A DNA stretch of 64,000 nt, taken from Lachnospiraceae bacterium. GTDB lineage: Bacteria; Bacillota; Clostridia; Lachnospirales; Lachnospiraceae. Each line of letters begins with the position of its first letter. Positions within the stretch are counted from its first letter, which is position 1. The notes beneath the pieces are model-generated. The model did not search any database, was not told the origin of the DNA, and saw nothing but the letters and a program-made list of their open reading frames with translations. Both the position numbers and the translations under genes were made by a program. The stretch covers positions 1 through 64,000 of the forward strand of contig SVDZ01000012.1 in the NCBI GenBank assembly GCA_015057625.1. Direction: 5' to 3'. Positions 1-8,600 of this stretch are shown in pieces.

Positions 1-63
1 ATTGATAACAAATTAACAAATTTACCTTACCTTCCAATGTAAGAAAAAACTTAAATGGAAGGT
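1..63 (+). repeat. Tail end of a palindromic-unit array (array 1)
   Basis: Bases 1-28 match the last spacer of the arrays at 26846-26874 and 41136-41164. Bases 29-63 are a terminal palindromic unit beginning ACCTTCCA and ending TGGAAGGT. The trailer that follows, AAAATGGTAAAATATAG, is also shared with those two arrays. The rest of the array lies outside the window. Its position downstream of a minus-strand gene fits the intergenic placement of the other copies. Confidence 0.85.
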
Positions 64-126
64 AAAATGGTAAAATATAGTGTGTCACGGATTGTTACTT
101 TATGCGTGCTCATGGAAAACTTTGCG

Positions 127-849
127 TCATTTCAAAAAACTATACTTCTTGCTCAGGTATTTTTCGATTCCAAATATTGTGTAACCCACCACAAGAAATG
201 CAATCATTATCAAAACAATATACAGTATAAATTTGTTTATACCCATCTTGTGTATATTAAAAAAGAAATATGGGAATGTGTTCAGTTTAAAGATAGATTG
301 AGAAGGAAGTAAAAATGCTCTGATTAATATTGATATAAAGTATGTCAGGGGATACAGAAGCCATAATAATGGCGTGATATTAGAATATCCTTTTTTGGGT
401 GTGAATAGTACCCAGTCCAAAGTAAAGAGGAAAGGAACCAGATAGTGGGCGTACAAATCTTTTGGAGGCAATGCTAATACTCCTTTTGCGGCTATGGCAT
501 ATTTATATCTGGCGATTACGAAGTGGAATAAGAGGAAAGTAAGTAGAATGGACATGAGTGCCATTCCGTTAACAAATTTATATTTAGTACTAAAAAGTGA
601 ATCATAGTCAAATTTATTTTTAGTTTTTATGGATGAAACGGATTGATAAAATACTCTAACCAGAAAGGCTGATATCACTATAAAGCACAGAAAATTGCTT
701 AACACGGTAAAATAGCTAAACATATGAATGTTGTAGCCTATGCTGTAGAAAGAAATATGAAGTTTTAGACTGTATCCGTTGATGAATAAATAAACAAGCT
801 TGAAAAGAACAGATATGTAAATGTTGTTGATGCTTGCGGTTTTCTTCAT
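127..849 (-). CDS. Pr6Pr-type integral membrane protein
   Basis: A 240-residue protein with about six hydrophobic segments. The segment around residues 135-150 carries H-Y-x-V-P followed by L-D-W-V-L-F and P-K-K-G, which resembles the Pr6Pr (FAR-17a/AIG1-like) membrane family in Firmicutes. The biochemical role is not known. I start it at the ATG at 849 because AAAGGAGG lies directly upstream; the reading frame is open further upstream, but that stretch contains the terminator of the preceding gene. It is last in a minus-strand group and stands behind a terminator, so it is probably transcribed separately. Family assignment is from motif memory only. Confidence 0.65.
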   Translation of the reverse strand: MKKTASINNIYISVLFKLVYLFINGYSLKLHISFYSIGYNIHMFSYFTVLSNFLCFIVISAFLVRVFYQSVSSIKTKNKFDYDSLFSTKYKFVNGMALMSILLTFLLFHFVIARYKYAIAAKGVLALPPKDLYAHYLVPFLFTLDWVLFTPKKGYSNITPLLWLLYPLTYFISILIRAFLLPSQSIFKLNTFPYFFFNIHKMGINKFILYIVLIMIAFLVVGYTIFGIEKYLSKKYSFLK

Positions 850-932
850 ATCTTTCAGCCTCCTTTTAAAAGTTACAATAGAACTTTGAGTATAAGAGGT
901 TCTATATATTATTATTGTACTCAAAAACGCAT

Positions 933-968
933 AAAAAAACCACTTGAATTTCTTCAAGTGGTTTTTTA
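933..968 (-). terminator. Intrinsic terminator after the SPKTG surface-protein gene
   Basis: Stem AAAAAACCACTTGAA (934-948) pairs with TTCAAGTGGTTTTTT (953-967) around a four-base loop. Read on the minus strand it ends in a T run, directly downstream of the gene that stops at 988. The flanking A and T runs make it potentially bidirectional. Confidence 0.85.
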
Positions 969-987
969 TCAATCAAATAATAAATTA

Positions 988-1593
988 TTAGTCTTCTTTC
1001 TTTCTCATAACTAATGAAACACCAGAAGCTCCGATTAATGCAACTGCGATTGGTGCAACAGGAAGACCTGTCTTAGGTGATTTTGTTGATCCGTTTGAAT
1101 CACCTTTGTAATCTTCTTCTTCCTCTTCATCCTCTTCATCATCTTCATCATCTTCATCATCATCGAACTCTTCATCATCATTGAACTCGTCATCATCAAT
1201 CTGATTGTCATTTGTAGTCTCATCTACCTGAGCATCTGCAAATTTAGGATCGATAGAAATGTTTCCATTTACTTTAATTGTAATAGATGGAGAAGAGAGA
1301 GAACCATCTACGATAGTGTAATCACCTGTAATTCCCCAATCACTTAATGACTTTCCATCATCAGGATTAATAGTGAGAGTAACAGTTTCACCAACCTGAA
1401 TTCTTCCGTCTGTGATAGTAACTGTACCACCAGGAACTTTTATGTCGTTCTGACCGTCGTTAGTAACAGTCTCACCACCGATTGTGATGTCTACAATCTT
1501 ATCTTCTGTTTTACTTGGGGTGCTTGCACCCATAACTGTTGTTGTCATAGCTAATGTAACTACTGTGAAAATAGCTAATATTTTTTTCTTCAT
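988..1593 (-). CDS. Small acidic surface protein with SPKTG sorting signal
   Basis: A 201-residue secreted protein. Residues 1-22 form a signal peptide. The middle is a small beta-rich region (about 30-120). Residues 132-161 are almost entirely Asp and Glu. The C-terminus has SPKTG (172-176), a hydrophobic stretch and a short RKKED tail, which is the layout of a sortase sorting signal in the SPKTG/NPKTG form. The ATG at 1593 lies 10 bases from TAGGAGG; the ATG nine bases before it is too close to that site. A class B sortase is encoded two genes upstream at 2919-3683, and I infer this is a substrate. The poly-acidic linker could bind cations or keep the head domain away from the wall. Its exact function is unknown. 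Confidence 0.75.
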   Translation of the reverse strand: MKKKILAIFTVVTLAMTTTVMGASTPSKTEDKIVDITIGGETVTNDGQNDIKVPGGTVTITDGRIQVGETVTLTINPDDGKSLSDWGITGDYTIVDGSLSSPSITIKVNGNISIDPKFADAQVDETTNDNQIDDDEFNDDEEFDDDEDDEDDEEDEEEEEDYKGDSNGSTKSPKTGLPVAPIAVALIGASGVSLVMRKKED

Positions 1594-1636
1594 TGTATTC
1601 ATACCTCCTAAGAATATCAAATTCCAATTTAACTCT

Positions 1637-1665
1637 ATAATACCGTGTTTTTACATAAAAGTAAA
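1637..1665 (-). promoter_or_regulatory. Likely sigma-A promoter of the SPKTG surface-protein gene
   Basis: On the minus strand, TTTACT (1660-1665) is followed after 17 bases by TATTAT (1637-1642), about 45 bases upstream of the ribosome site. The -35 matches consensus at four of six positions. This suggests the gene can be transcribed independently of the LCP gene that ends at 1730. Confidence 0.5.
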
Positions 1666-1729
1666 CAATAAAAAATAATTTTCATAAAATTGTATATAAT
1701 ATGATAAGTAAAAAAATTCTTTTTATTAT

Positions 1730-2938
1730 CTAAGGTTCAACGTCTTTTAAGTAAAAAACTCTGAGAAGTACTTCAAAAAGAGAAGTTTCATCCGGATAAA
1801 AAGCGGCATATACACCGTCATTTTTTATTTCGCCACCTATATCAACTATATGAACGTCATTTGATGATGTTAAATTTGATATAATCTCAGAACCTAAATA
1901 TATTGCACTGCTTCGATCAAGTGTAGAATACATATAATTTTTTCCGGTATCGAATAAATCTCCTAAAAATGAAGGATTTGCCTGGGTCAATAAAATAACA
2001 TTGTTGGCAAATTGTCCCATAAACTGCTTTTGTCTCTCGACTCGTTCAGGATTGGACTCCAATTTGGATATGTCTCTGTATTTAACATATGACCATGCAT
2101 CGTCACCTTTTAATGTGACATAATCACCCTTGGCTATAGAGCTTTTCTCAGTTTTAATATCCTGAAGAGCTACCAAAGAAACACCACCTACAGCATCGCT
2201 TAAAGGTCCTATTCCATCCCAGTTGAGTGCAATACAGTTAGTAAACTGAAGATTATAAAATAATCTTGAAAGTGAAGTGAGAGTGTTTGCACAGGCAGTT
2301 TCTTTATTTTTTCCGTAACCGTAAGACAAGGATATCTGAGAAGTCTCAATACCAACAGGAGTTCCATCCGTCGAGTATAAGTCTACATCCACCATAGTGT
2401 CCCTTGAAATAGGAATCATAGAGCATTTATGGCTGACTGTATCGTAAGCGATAATGTATATTGCATCAGCACGACCTGACTCTCGGTCTCCGGTTTGGTC
2501 GCTATTGTCCAGTACAGAATTGTCAACTCCAAGGAATACAACGGAGAGAAGGTTCTTATTGAATCTGTATGTTTCACCTTTGTAGATTATTGTATTTCCG
2601 TCATCATCGGTTTGTGCATCGTCAACAGGAGTGACATTAATAGGTTTATTGGACATTAATAAGGCATTTTTACCTTTCAATGAAATAATCTTAAAAATTG
2701 CAAAAATGGTGAGAGCGACTACCAATAATATAATAGAAATAATACATAATTTTTTTTGGACTTTTTTTGAATTCGCAAAAATATCTTCCTTCTTTTTCCG
2801 TCTTCCATATTTAGTGTGACCGGATGAAGTGACGATAATATCTTTGCTGTATTTCTTTTTTTTGTGAACAACTTCTCTTAGAATATTACCTTCATCTGTG
2901 TTTGTGTTGTTTGAAGAACTATTTTGTGAGTTCGTCAT
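1730..2938 (-). CDS. LytR-CpsA-Psr (LCP) family glycopolymer ligase
   Basis: A 402-residue protein with a cytoplasmic N-terminal arm of about 64 residues, one membrane helix (65-86) and an extracellular LCP domain (about 130-330). Visible family features are F-L-G-V-D (135-139), G-R-A-D-A-I (155-160), I-S-R-D-T (177-181), the D-A-V-G-G-V segment (248-253) and the Y-R-D...R-V-E-R-Q block (287-303), whose arginines and aspartates bind the lipid pyrophosphate in known members. LCP enzymes transfer undecaprenyl-linked glycopolymers to peptidoglycan. The gene overlaps the upstream sortase gene by 20 bases, so the two are almost certainly co-translated. The cytoplasmic arm is unusually long and basic. 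Confidence 0.9.
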   Translation of the reverse strand: MTNSQNSSSNNTNTDEGNILREVVHKKKKYSKDIIVTSSGHTKYGRRKKKEDIFANSKKVQKKLCIISIILLVVALTIFAIFKIISLKGKNALLMSNKPINVTPVDDAQTDDDGNTIIYKGETYRFNKNLLSVVFLGVDNSVLDNSDQTGDRESGRADAIYIIAYDTVSHKCSMIPISRDTMVDVDLYSTDGTPVGIETSQISLSYGYGKNKETACANTLTSLSRLFYNLQFTNCIALNWDGIGPLSDAVGGVSLVALQDIKTEKSSIAKGDYVTLKGDDAWSYVKYRDISKLESNPERVERQKQFMGQFANNVILLTQANPSFLGDLFDTGKNYMYSTLDRSSAIYLGSEIISNLTSSNDVHIVDIGGEIKNDGVYAAFYPDETSLFEVLLRVFYLKDVEP

Positions 2939-3683
2939 TTATCAATACCCCCTGAACTAAATAACGCTGTGAATCAACACTGGTGCAAGTACTCAAAGTG
3001 ATAATTCTGTCGTCGACAGTTGCTTTGAAATCTTCGCGAACATTTTGAGTAATTGACTTTGGATTGTTGACTGTTTTTATATATTTTTTTATGCCTTTCT
3101 TTGTGTTGAAGTTAAAGGTGTTTAATATATGTCTGTCATCATACACATATGCAGATACAATCTTATAAGTAAGAATATGTTTGGGAAGGTATATAGTGAT
3201 TGTATCGTGTTTTTTGAAAAACTTTGGATCCTTGAATTTGTGTAATTGGGCAAACATAGTTCCGTTGAGCATATTGTGCCCGTATAATACAGTTACCGGA
3301 TCTGTAAAGTAAATAGAGTTTTTCTTCTCCGTATAAATGGTGCCGGCAAATAAATACTTCTTATCTATTCCGTGATTCAAATAGAAATCATCTGCTTCAT
3401 CAATTGAAGACTGAGCAACGGGATAATCAATATCTGTTCCGGGAATTGTAATCCAGGCGTGTATGTCAGAGTTTTTCTTTTTGAGTTTTTTGAAATTGAT
3501 AGGATTGTCAGGTGTTTCACTTTGGATTTCAGTTTCAACAGAAGAAGCTGAAGGAGTAGTAACTTTATAATCATCAGTGTTAATATTGGGGCTTGCAAAC
3601 ATCCCGACAAGAATGAGAATGCAAACAATTGTGATTATTAAACTTACACCAAATATTATTTTTCTTAGTCTGTTTGAGTTCAT
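2919..3683 (-). CDS. srtB: Class B sortase
   Basis: A 254-residue membrane-anchored transpeptidase. Residues 9-30 form the N-terminal membrane helix. The catalytic domain begins near residue 62 and shows the class B signature N-x-D-I-x-A-W-I-x-I-P-G-T-x-I-D-Y-P-V (71-89). Catalytic residues are His136 in Y-G-H-N-M, Cys233 in L-S-T-C-T and Arg240 in Q-R-Y-L-V. The enzyme cuts a sorting signal and joins the protein to the cell wall or to another protein. It is first in an operon with the LCP gene (20-base overlap), and the SPKTG protein at 988-1593 is the obvious local substrate. The ATG at 3683 has AGGAGA upstream, and a consensus promoter lies 40-68 bases upstream of it. Confidence 0.92.
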   Translation of the reverse strand: MNSNRLRKIIFGVSLIITIVCILILVGMFASPNINTDDYKVTTPSASSVETEIQSETPDNPINFKKLKKKNSDIHAWITIPGTDIDYPVAQSSIDEADDFYLNHGIDKKYLFAGTIYTEKKNSIYFTDPVTVLYGHNMLNGTMFAQLHKFKDPKFFKKHDTITIYLPKHILTYKIVSAYVYDDRHILNTFNFNTKKGIKKYIKTVNNPKSITQNVREDFKATVDDRIITLSTCTSVDSQRYLVQGVLINDELTK

Positions 3684-3722
3684 GTTTTTCTCCTATTATA
3701 AATGTGAAAATAAACTAAAAAC

Positions 3723-3751
3723 ATTATATATTTTAATGCAGACAGTGTCAA
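3723..3751 (-). promoter_or_regulatory. Consensus sigma-A promoter for the sortase-LCP operon
   Basis: On the minus strand, a perfect TTGACA (3746-3751) and a perfect TATAAT (3723-3728) are separated by 17 bases. This is the best-matching housekeeping promoter in the window and should be strong. Confidence 0.85.
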
Positions 3752-3786
3752 ATTGCGAATAAAGTATGAAATTAAAAAATAACTGA

Positions 3787-3800
3787 CGGAAACGGTTCCA
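3787..3800. promoter_or_regulatory. Candidate cre-like operator between divergent surface genes
   Basis: The sequence CGGAAACGGTTCCA matches the CcpA/LacI-type cre pattern TGNNANCGNTNNCA at seven of eight fixed positions; only the first base differs. It lies about 36 bases upstream of the sortase promoter and about 140 bases before the transglutaminase-like gene. The rest of this divergent gap (3752-3942) holds an AT-rich run and a possible 14-codon leader ORF (3848-3892) behind AAAGGGGAG. Confidence 0.35.
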
Positions 3801-3942
3801 AAAAATGCTAAAATATGTTATTATATATATATAAAAAGGGGAGTTTTATGGTTACTTTGACAATTGCTTACGAATTAAAAAGATGTATATAAAATGGGAG
3901 TTATTTACATTGAATTCGATACACTGAATTGGAGGTGTGACT

Positions 3943-5463
3943 ATGAAACAAATGAGTAGATTTTTAAGTATAGCATCAGTTATATGCTTGGCAGTGATGA
4001 TTGATTACACTGGCGTAATGGGTGCAGAATTTGAAAAATCATATGGAGATCAATTAAGCGGAACTAATGCTGAGGATCAGTACGCTGCTATGTTCTATGG
4101 CGCATTTGAGGAGGCGTTCGTTTATTCTGCAGATGAAAATGTTGCATATGCAGGATTGTCTAAACCTGTAACGGATGAGGAAAGAGTGTTGAATATTCCT
4201 GTCAAAGATATCAGTTACAGTTTCTCTGCATCTGAAGGAGATGCTAATCAGATTGTAAATGACTGGGTTAATGAAAGATATGTTGAAGTGATGAAGGGAT
4301 TGTACGGAGCGGTTGATGCCTTCGCAAATGACTATCCGGCAGTATATTGGTTTGATAGTGCAAGGGCTGATATTTTATGTAAGTTGGAACAAAGTGGTAA
4401 TAATCTGAAAGTTTATATTGATAATGTTACTATCAGTGTTGCATCACCTTTTTCATATATTCCTATTTCGGTCGATGTGATTAACAAAAATATTACGGAA
4501 AAGGTTGATTCGATAGTTGAAGCGTTCAATTTAACAGATAAGTCATCTGATGTTGATATATTGAAGGCTGCACATGATTTTGTTGCAACAGAGCTGTCAT
4601 ACAATCATCAAGAAGCTCAAGGAGCACAAAAGTCTTCTTACTATGCATATACTTCTTATGGATTATTCTCATCAGATGAAACTCTTAGAAGTGTTGTTTG
4701 TGAAGGTTACGCAGAAGCGTTTAAAGTACTGAGTGATAAGCTTGCACAGAAGTTCGACAGAGATTTCCAGACAATTATTGTAGCCGGTTCATCTATTGAC
4801 GGCACAGGCGAATATAAAAATCATGAGTGGAATCAGGTTAAGCTCAATGGAAAATGGTACGGAATAGATGTTACTTGGGATGATCAGGAAACCTTATTGA
4901 TGTATACTTATTTCCTTGTTGGAGGTGATTCTAAAGGATATTTAAGAACTTATAAGGAAGATCATTTAGTATCATCTAAGTTTACAAACAATAGTTGGGC
5001 AAGAGAGTTTTTTATTCCTGTAATATCTTCAAGTGAATATCCGGATGCAGCTTTCCTTAGGGAGACAAAAGGAGATACAACGGATGATAAAGGTGCTGAA
5101 ACGGAAACGTTACCAAAGAATGATAATAAAAAAGATAACAATTCATCAAAGAACAATAATACATCAAACACAAATAAAACTGTTGTAGCTAAAACAACTA
5201 CAACAAATAAAACAGTTGTTAAAAAAGCAAAAATTTCTTTGAAGAAAGTTAAAGTTGCAAAGATTAAAGCACAGAAACTTAAAAAGAAAGGCAAAGCAGT
5301 TAAGCCTACGGTTAAAGTTAAATATAAAGGGAAATTATTAAAGAAGGGTAAAGATTATACAATTAAATATAGCAATAACAAAAAGAAAGGTAAGGGTAAG
5401 ATCGTAATCACCGGTAAAGGTAACTATACCGGAAAGAAGACAGTTTATTTTACTATTAAATAA
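3943..5463 (+). CDS. Secreted transglutaminase-like protein
   Basis: A 506-residue exported protein. Residues 1-26 are a signal peptide. A transglutaminase-like cysteine protease fold spans about 205-330, with the apparent triad Cys253 (V-V-C-E-G-Y-A), His294 (N-H-E-W-N) and Asp309 (G-I-D-V-T-W-D-D). A Lys/Asn/Thr-rich linker follows (about 385-450). The C-terminal 50 residues form a small beta domain with K-G-K-D-Y-x-I-K-Y-x-N-N and G-x-G-x-Y-x-G-K, common at the ends of secreted Lachnospiraceae proteins. GGAGGT sits seven bases before the ATG at 3943; a GTG two codons earlier is too close to it. The gene ends in terminators, so it is probably monocistronic. The substrate, whether peptide or wall crosslink, is unknown. 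Confidence 0.85.
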   Translation: MKQMSRFLSIASVICLAVMIDYTGVMGAEFEKSYGDQLSGTNAEDQYAAMFYGAFEEAFVYSADENVAYAGLSKPVTDEERVLNIPVKDISYSFSASEGDANQIVNDWVNERYVEVMKGLYGAVDAFANDYPAVYWFDSARADILCKLEQSGNNLKVYIDNVTISVASPFSYIPISVDVINKNITEKVDSIVEAFNLTDKSSDVDILKAAHDFVATELSYNHQEAQGAQKSSYYAYTSYGLFSSDETLRSVVCEGYAEAFKVLSDKLAQKFDRDFQTIIVAGSSIDGTGEYKNHEWNQVKLNGKWYGIDVTWDDQETLLMYTYFLVGGDSKGYLRTYKEDHLVSSKFTNNSWAREFFIPVISSSEYPDAAFLRETKGDTTDDKGAETETLPKNDNKKDNNSSKNNNTSNTNKTVVAKTTTTNKTVVKKAKISLKKVKVAKIKAQKLKKKGKAVKPTVKVKYKGKLLKKGKDYTIKYSNNKKKGKGKIVITGKGNYTGKKTVYFTIK

Positions 5464-5478
5464 CCCCCATTATAAAAA

Positions 5479-5566
5479 GAGTGGACTGTGGCTGGAGAAA
5501 AGCAGTCCACTCAACCCCCTTAAAGGAGAGTTGTTTCATCTGAGGATGACAACTCTCTTTTATTTT
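5479..5566 (+). terminator. Tandem hairpins ending in an intrinsic terminator
   Basis: The first hairpin pairs GAGTGGACTG (5479-5488) with CAGTCCACTC (5503-5512). The second pairs the segment at 5522-5534 with ACAACTCTC (5549-5557), with an inner TTCATC/GATGA helix, and runs into TTTTATTTT. The second is the terminator for the transglutaminase-like gene. Confidence 0.85.
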
Positions 5567-5651
5567 CTCTTGATTTTTTTTGTATAAATGATATGGTTTA
5601 GAGGAAGTGAAAATGTTCGGCAAAATATAAAAAATTGAAGGAGTCTGGTTT

Positions 5652-8600
5652 ATGAAAAAAAGTATATTGGCAAACAGAGTAGTGGCACTTGTTAGTGCAT
5701 TGTCACTGACTGTTTCAGGGGTTTGTATTGTTTCTGCAAAAAGTAACAGCGTATTGGCAGGAGATAGTAACAGTGGGACAGATTATAATCCTGAGCACAT
5801 TGTTGGAGAGATGCTTTTTGTAAGCAATACTTCTCCACAGGAAGCAAAGGTGTTAGTTGATAATAGTGGTATGAGTGGAATAGAAGCACCTAACCATATG
5901 CATGCTTCTTTCGACAGCAGTGATTGGGAGAGTAATTCAAAAATTTCTTCCAATATGTATCTTGCTGATAAGGGTTCTATTGTTTTTGATTTGAGAACAA
6001 AGCAGAGTCTGGGTGAAATGTTTATCTGGAATTACAACGATATCAGAAAACTTGACTGTTGTGTAAAGCATATCAAGGTGGACTATTCCGAAGATGGAGA
6101 TACATACGTTAATTTGGGTGAGTATGAACTTGGACAGAGCAGTCTTTTTGATGATTATAACTATTATGGAAATGTGGCTTGTAAGGCAGACGGACAAAAG
6201 TCGATAGATTTTTGCGGGGCAACCGGAAGATATATCAGACTTACACCCCTTGATAATTACGGTGGAGATAAATATGGACTTTCTGAAGTGAGAATATTCA
6301 GACACAAAACATCTCCGTGCGTCAAAGACAGTCTTACAGTGGACGGCTTTGCGCCTGAGCAACCGGATAATAACACAGTTACAAATTTATTCAATCATTC
6401 CGGAATGAACAATATCGATGGAAACAGTGATTTTGCTGAGTATCACTCTAATAATGCGGATGATATGGCGGTGTTAAACGGAAATTCAAAACAGTCTGAG
6501 CTAGTCATGAATCTTGACGGTAATTATAAGCTTGATTGCATTAAAATATGGAACTACAATGCTCCGGCAAATCTGAATATGGGTGTGAAGGAATTTGAAG
6601 TTTACTACACGTCAGATGCGCCTTGCAGAATTGTGACCCATTCATATGATGAGATAAACGCAGGTGCAAAAGACTACATAGATTTTGATGGTGGAAGTTG
6701 GAAAAGCCTTGGAACCTACACTATGAGCAAAGGTACGGGTGCGGTTAATCAGAATGCAAGTATCACCATAGATATGACGGGAAAGAGAGCTCAGCACATA
6801 AAGATTATTCCAAAAAATAATTATGCAGGAGGCAGCAATTCTTTCGGGTTGTCAGAGGTGAGAGTGTATGTGGCAAAGGGACTTGCCACAGAATATTCAA
6901 GAGAATGGACAGGACTTCTATCTTCATCGGGAGAGTTCAAATATCAGGGCAACAATGTCGCAGATGTTAAAGGAAAATCTCTCAATAATAATGACAACGG
7001 ACGAGGATGGATTGGAGGAGACGGTATTCATTCCACAAGCCTTAACGGTTCTCAGCTTAGTGGAAGCGCAAATGCAAACAGCAAAACTATATTTACATTT
7101 CAGGACAGTTTTGAGGGAAATTTTGGTAATTATGACGGCTTTGGATATAAGCATGGCTACGCAACAAGTGATAATTGTGGCTTCAGCATCGGTATGAGAA
7201 ATATGGCATATCTTATGCTTACAGGAAATGAACCGGATGTTAGAAATGCTCAGTACTATATGACGCTCAAAAATGGTCTTTCTGATCAGGACGGATATGG
7301 AGGTAATATTTACCCGGGAAGATATTGGCTTGGAGATTCAACTGTAATATCAAACAGTTTATTTACAATTGCAAACCGATTTGAAGGGCTTAGTATATTG
7401 GACGCGGACTTTTTTGAAAATCCTCTTACGGACAATGGATTTATGGACATGACAGCTATTCCTGATAAGAAAATCAGCAATATTACTTCAAATACGGGAG
7501 CTAAATACCACGAGTCAATTTATGAGGAGGGAGATTATATTTATCTTTACGGTAGAAGCTTTACTACGGATCACCTTGTAGTAAGCAGAGTTAAGAAAAG
7601 TGATTTTTCGACTCTCAGTAATGTGACATATTGGGATGGAAACAGTTGGAGTAATAATTACAATGACGCTGCTGATATTGGTAATTTCAGACCGGGAAAT
7701 GAGTTCAATGTCACAAAGATGACAGAGGGCAGTTTAGCCGGAAAATATGTTTTAATTCACACGCCTTTCAGTATAACAGGAGCAGTGTGTTACGCAGTTT
7801 CAGACAGTATAACGGGACCTTATGTGGAACCTGCAGACAATGAAATATATTATTCAACTGAAAAATATAAATTGCACACAAGATACTATAAAGATGACAG
7901 TGTAATTTATGAACAGTGGAATTATAATGCAAAATCCCAGCCGGCTATTTCAAAGGCAGGAGAACTTCTTATTACATATCATTTTGGATTGCATGACGGA
8001 AGAGGAGTGCCTGAGTGGGGCTGGTTCAATGCTGTAGGAAAAGAATTTGAGCATCCTACATTTATTAAAATGTTTGATGTTGAAAATGCAAGAAAACCGG
8101 TAAAGAATGATACGACAGTTCAAGTTACAAGAGATAATGTAACCACATTGGGAAAAACATTTGATCGTGACGGAGTGATCACTTTTAGTTACGGAAATGC
8201 GGGAGTGAGTGCAAGATTTAAAGGCGACAAAATAGAAGCTGATTTTGTGGTTGGACAGGGTAGTCCACAGCGTATAGCTGTATTCCTTGATGATAACATT
8301 GAACCTGAGGATGCAAGAGTAATTGCATTGACGGAAAATGGAAAATATACACTCTGGGAGAATGTTCCTGAAGGAGAGCACACCATCACAATCAGAAAGA
8401 TGGGCAGAGGTTATTATGGTTTTCTTGCAGCAGAGACTGTGGGAATCAGAAGTTTTACCGTGACAGGAGGAAATCTCCTTACAAAGCCTGAAAAGAAAAA
8501 GTTATCAATAGAAGTATTTGGTGATTCCATTACAAACGGTGATGCTCTTTATAAAGTGGATGCGTATAACAATGTTTCTTACTCATGGCAGGGGTACACA

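Noticed and set aside
55..312. An 85-codon plus-strand open frame at the window start
   Set aside because: It begins in the array trailer and runs antisense to the Pr6Pr-type membrane gene, with no ribosome site.
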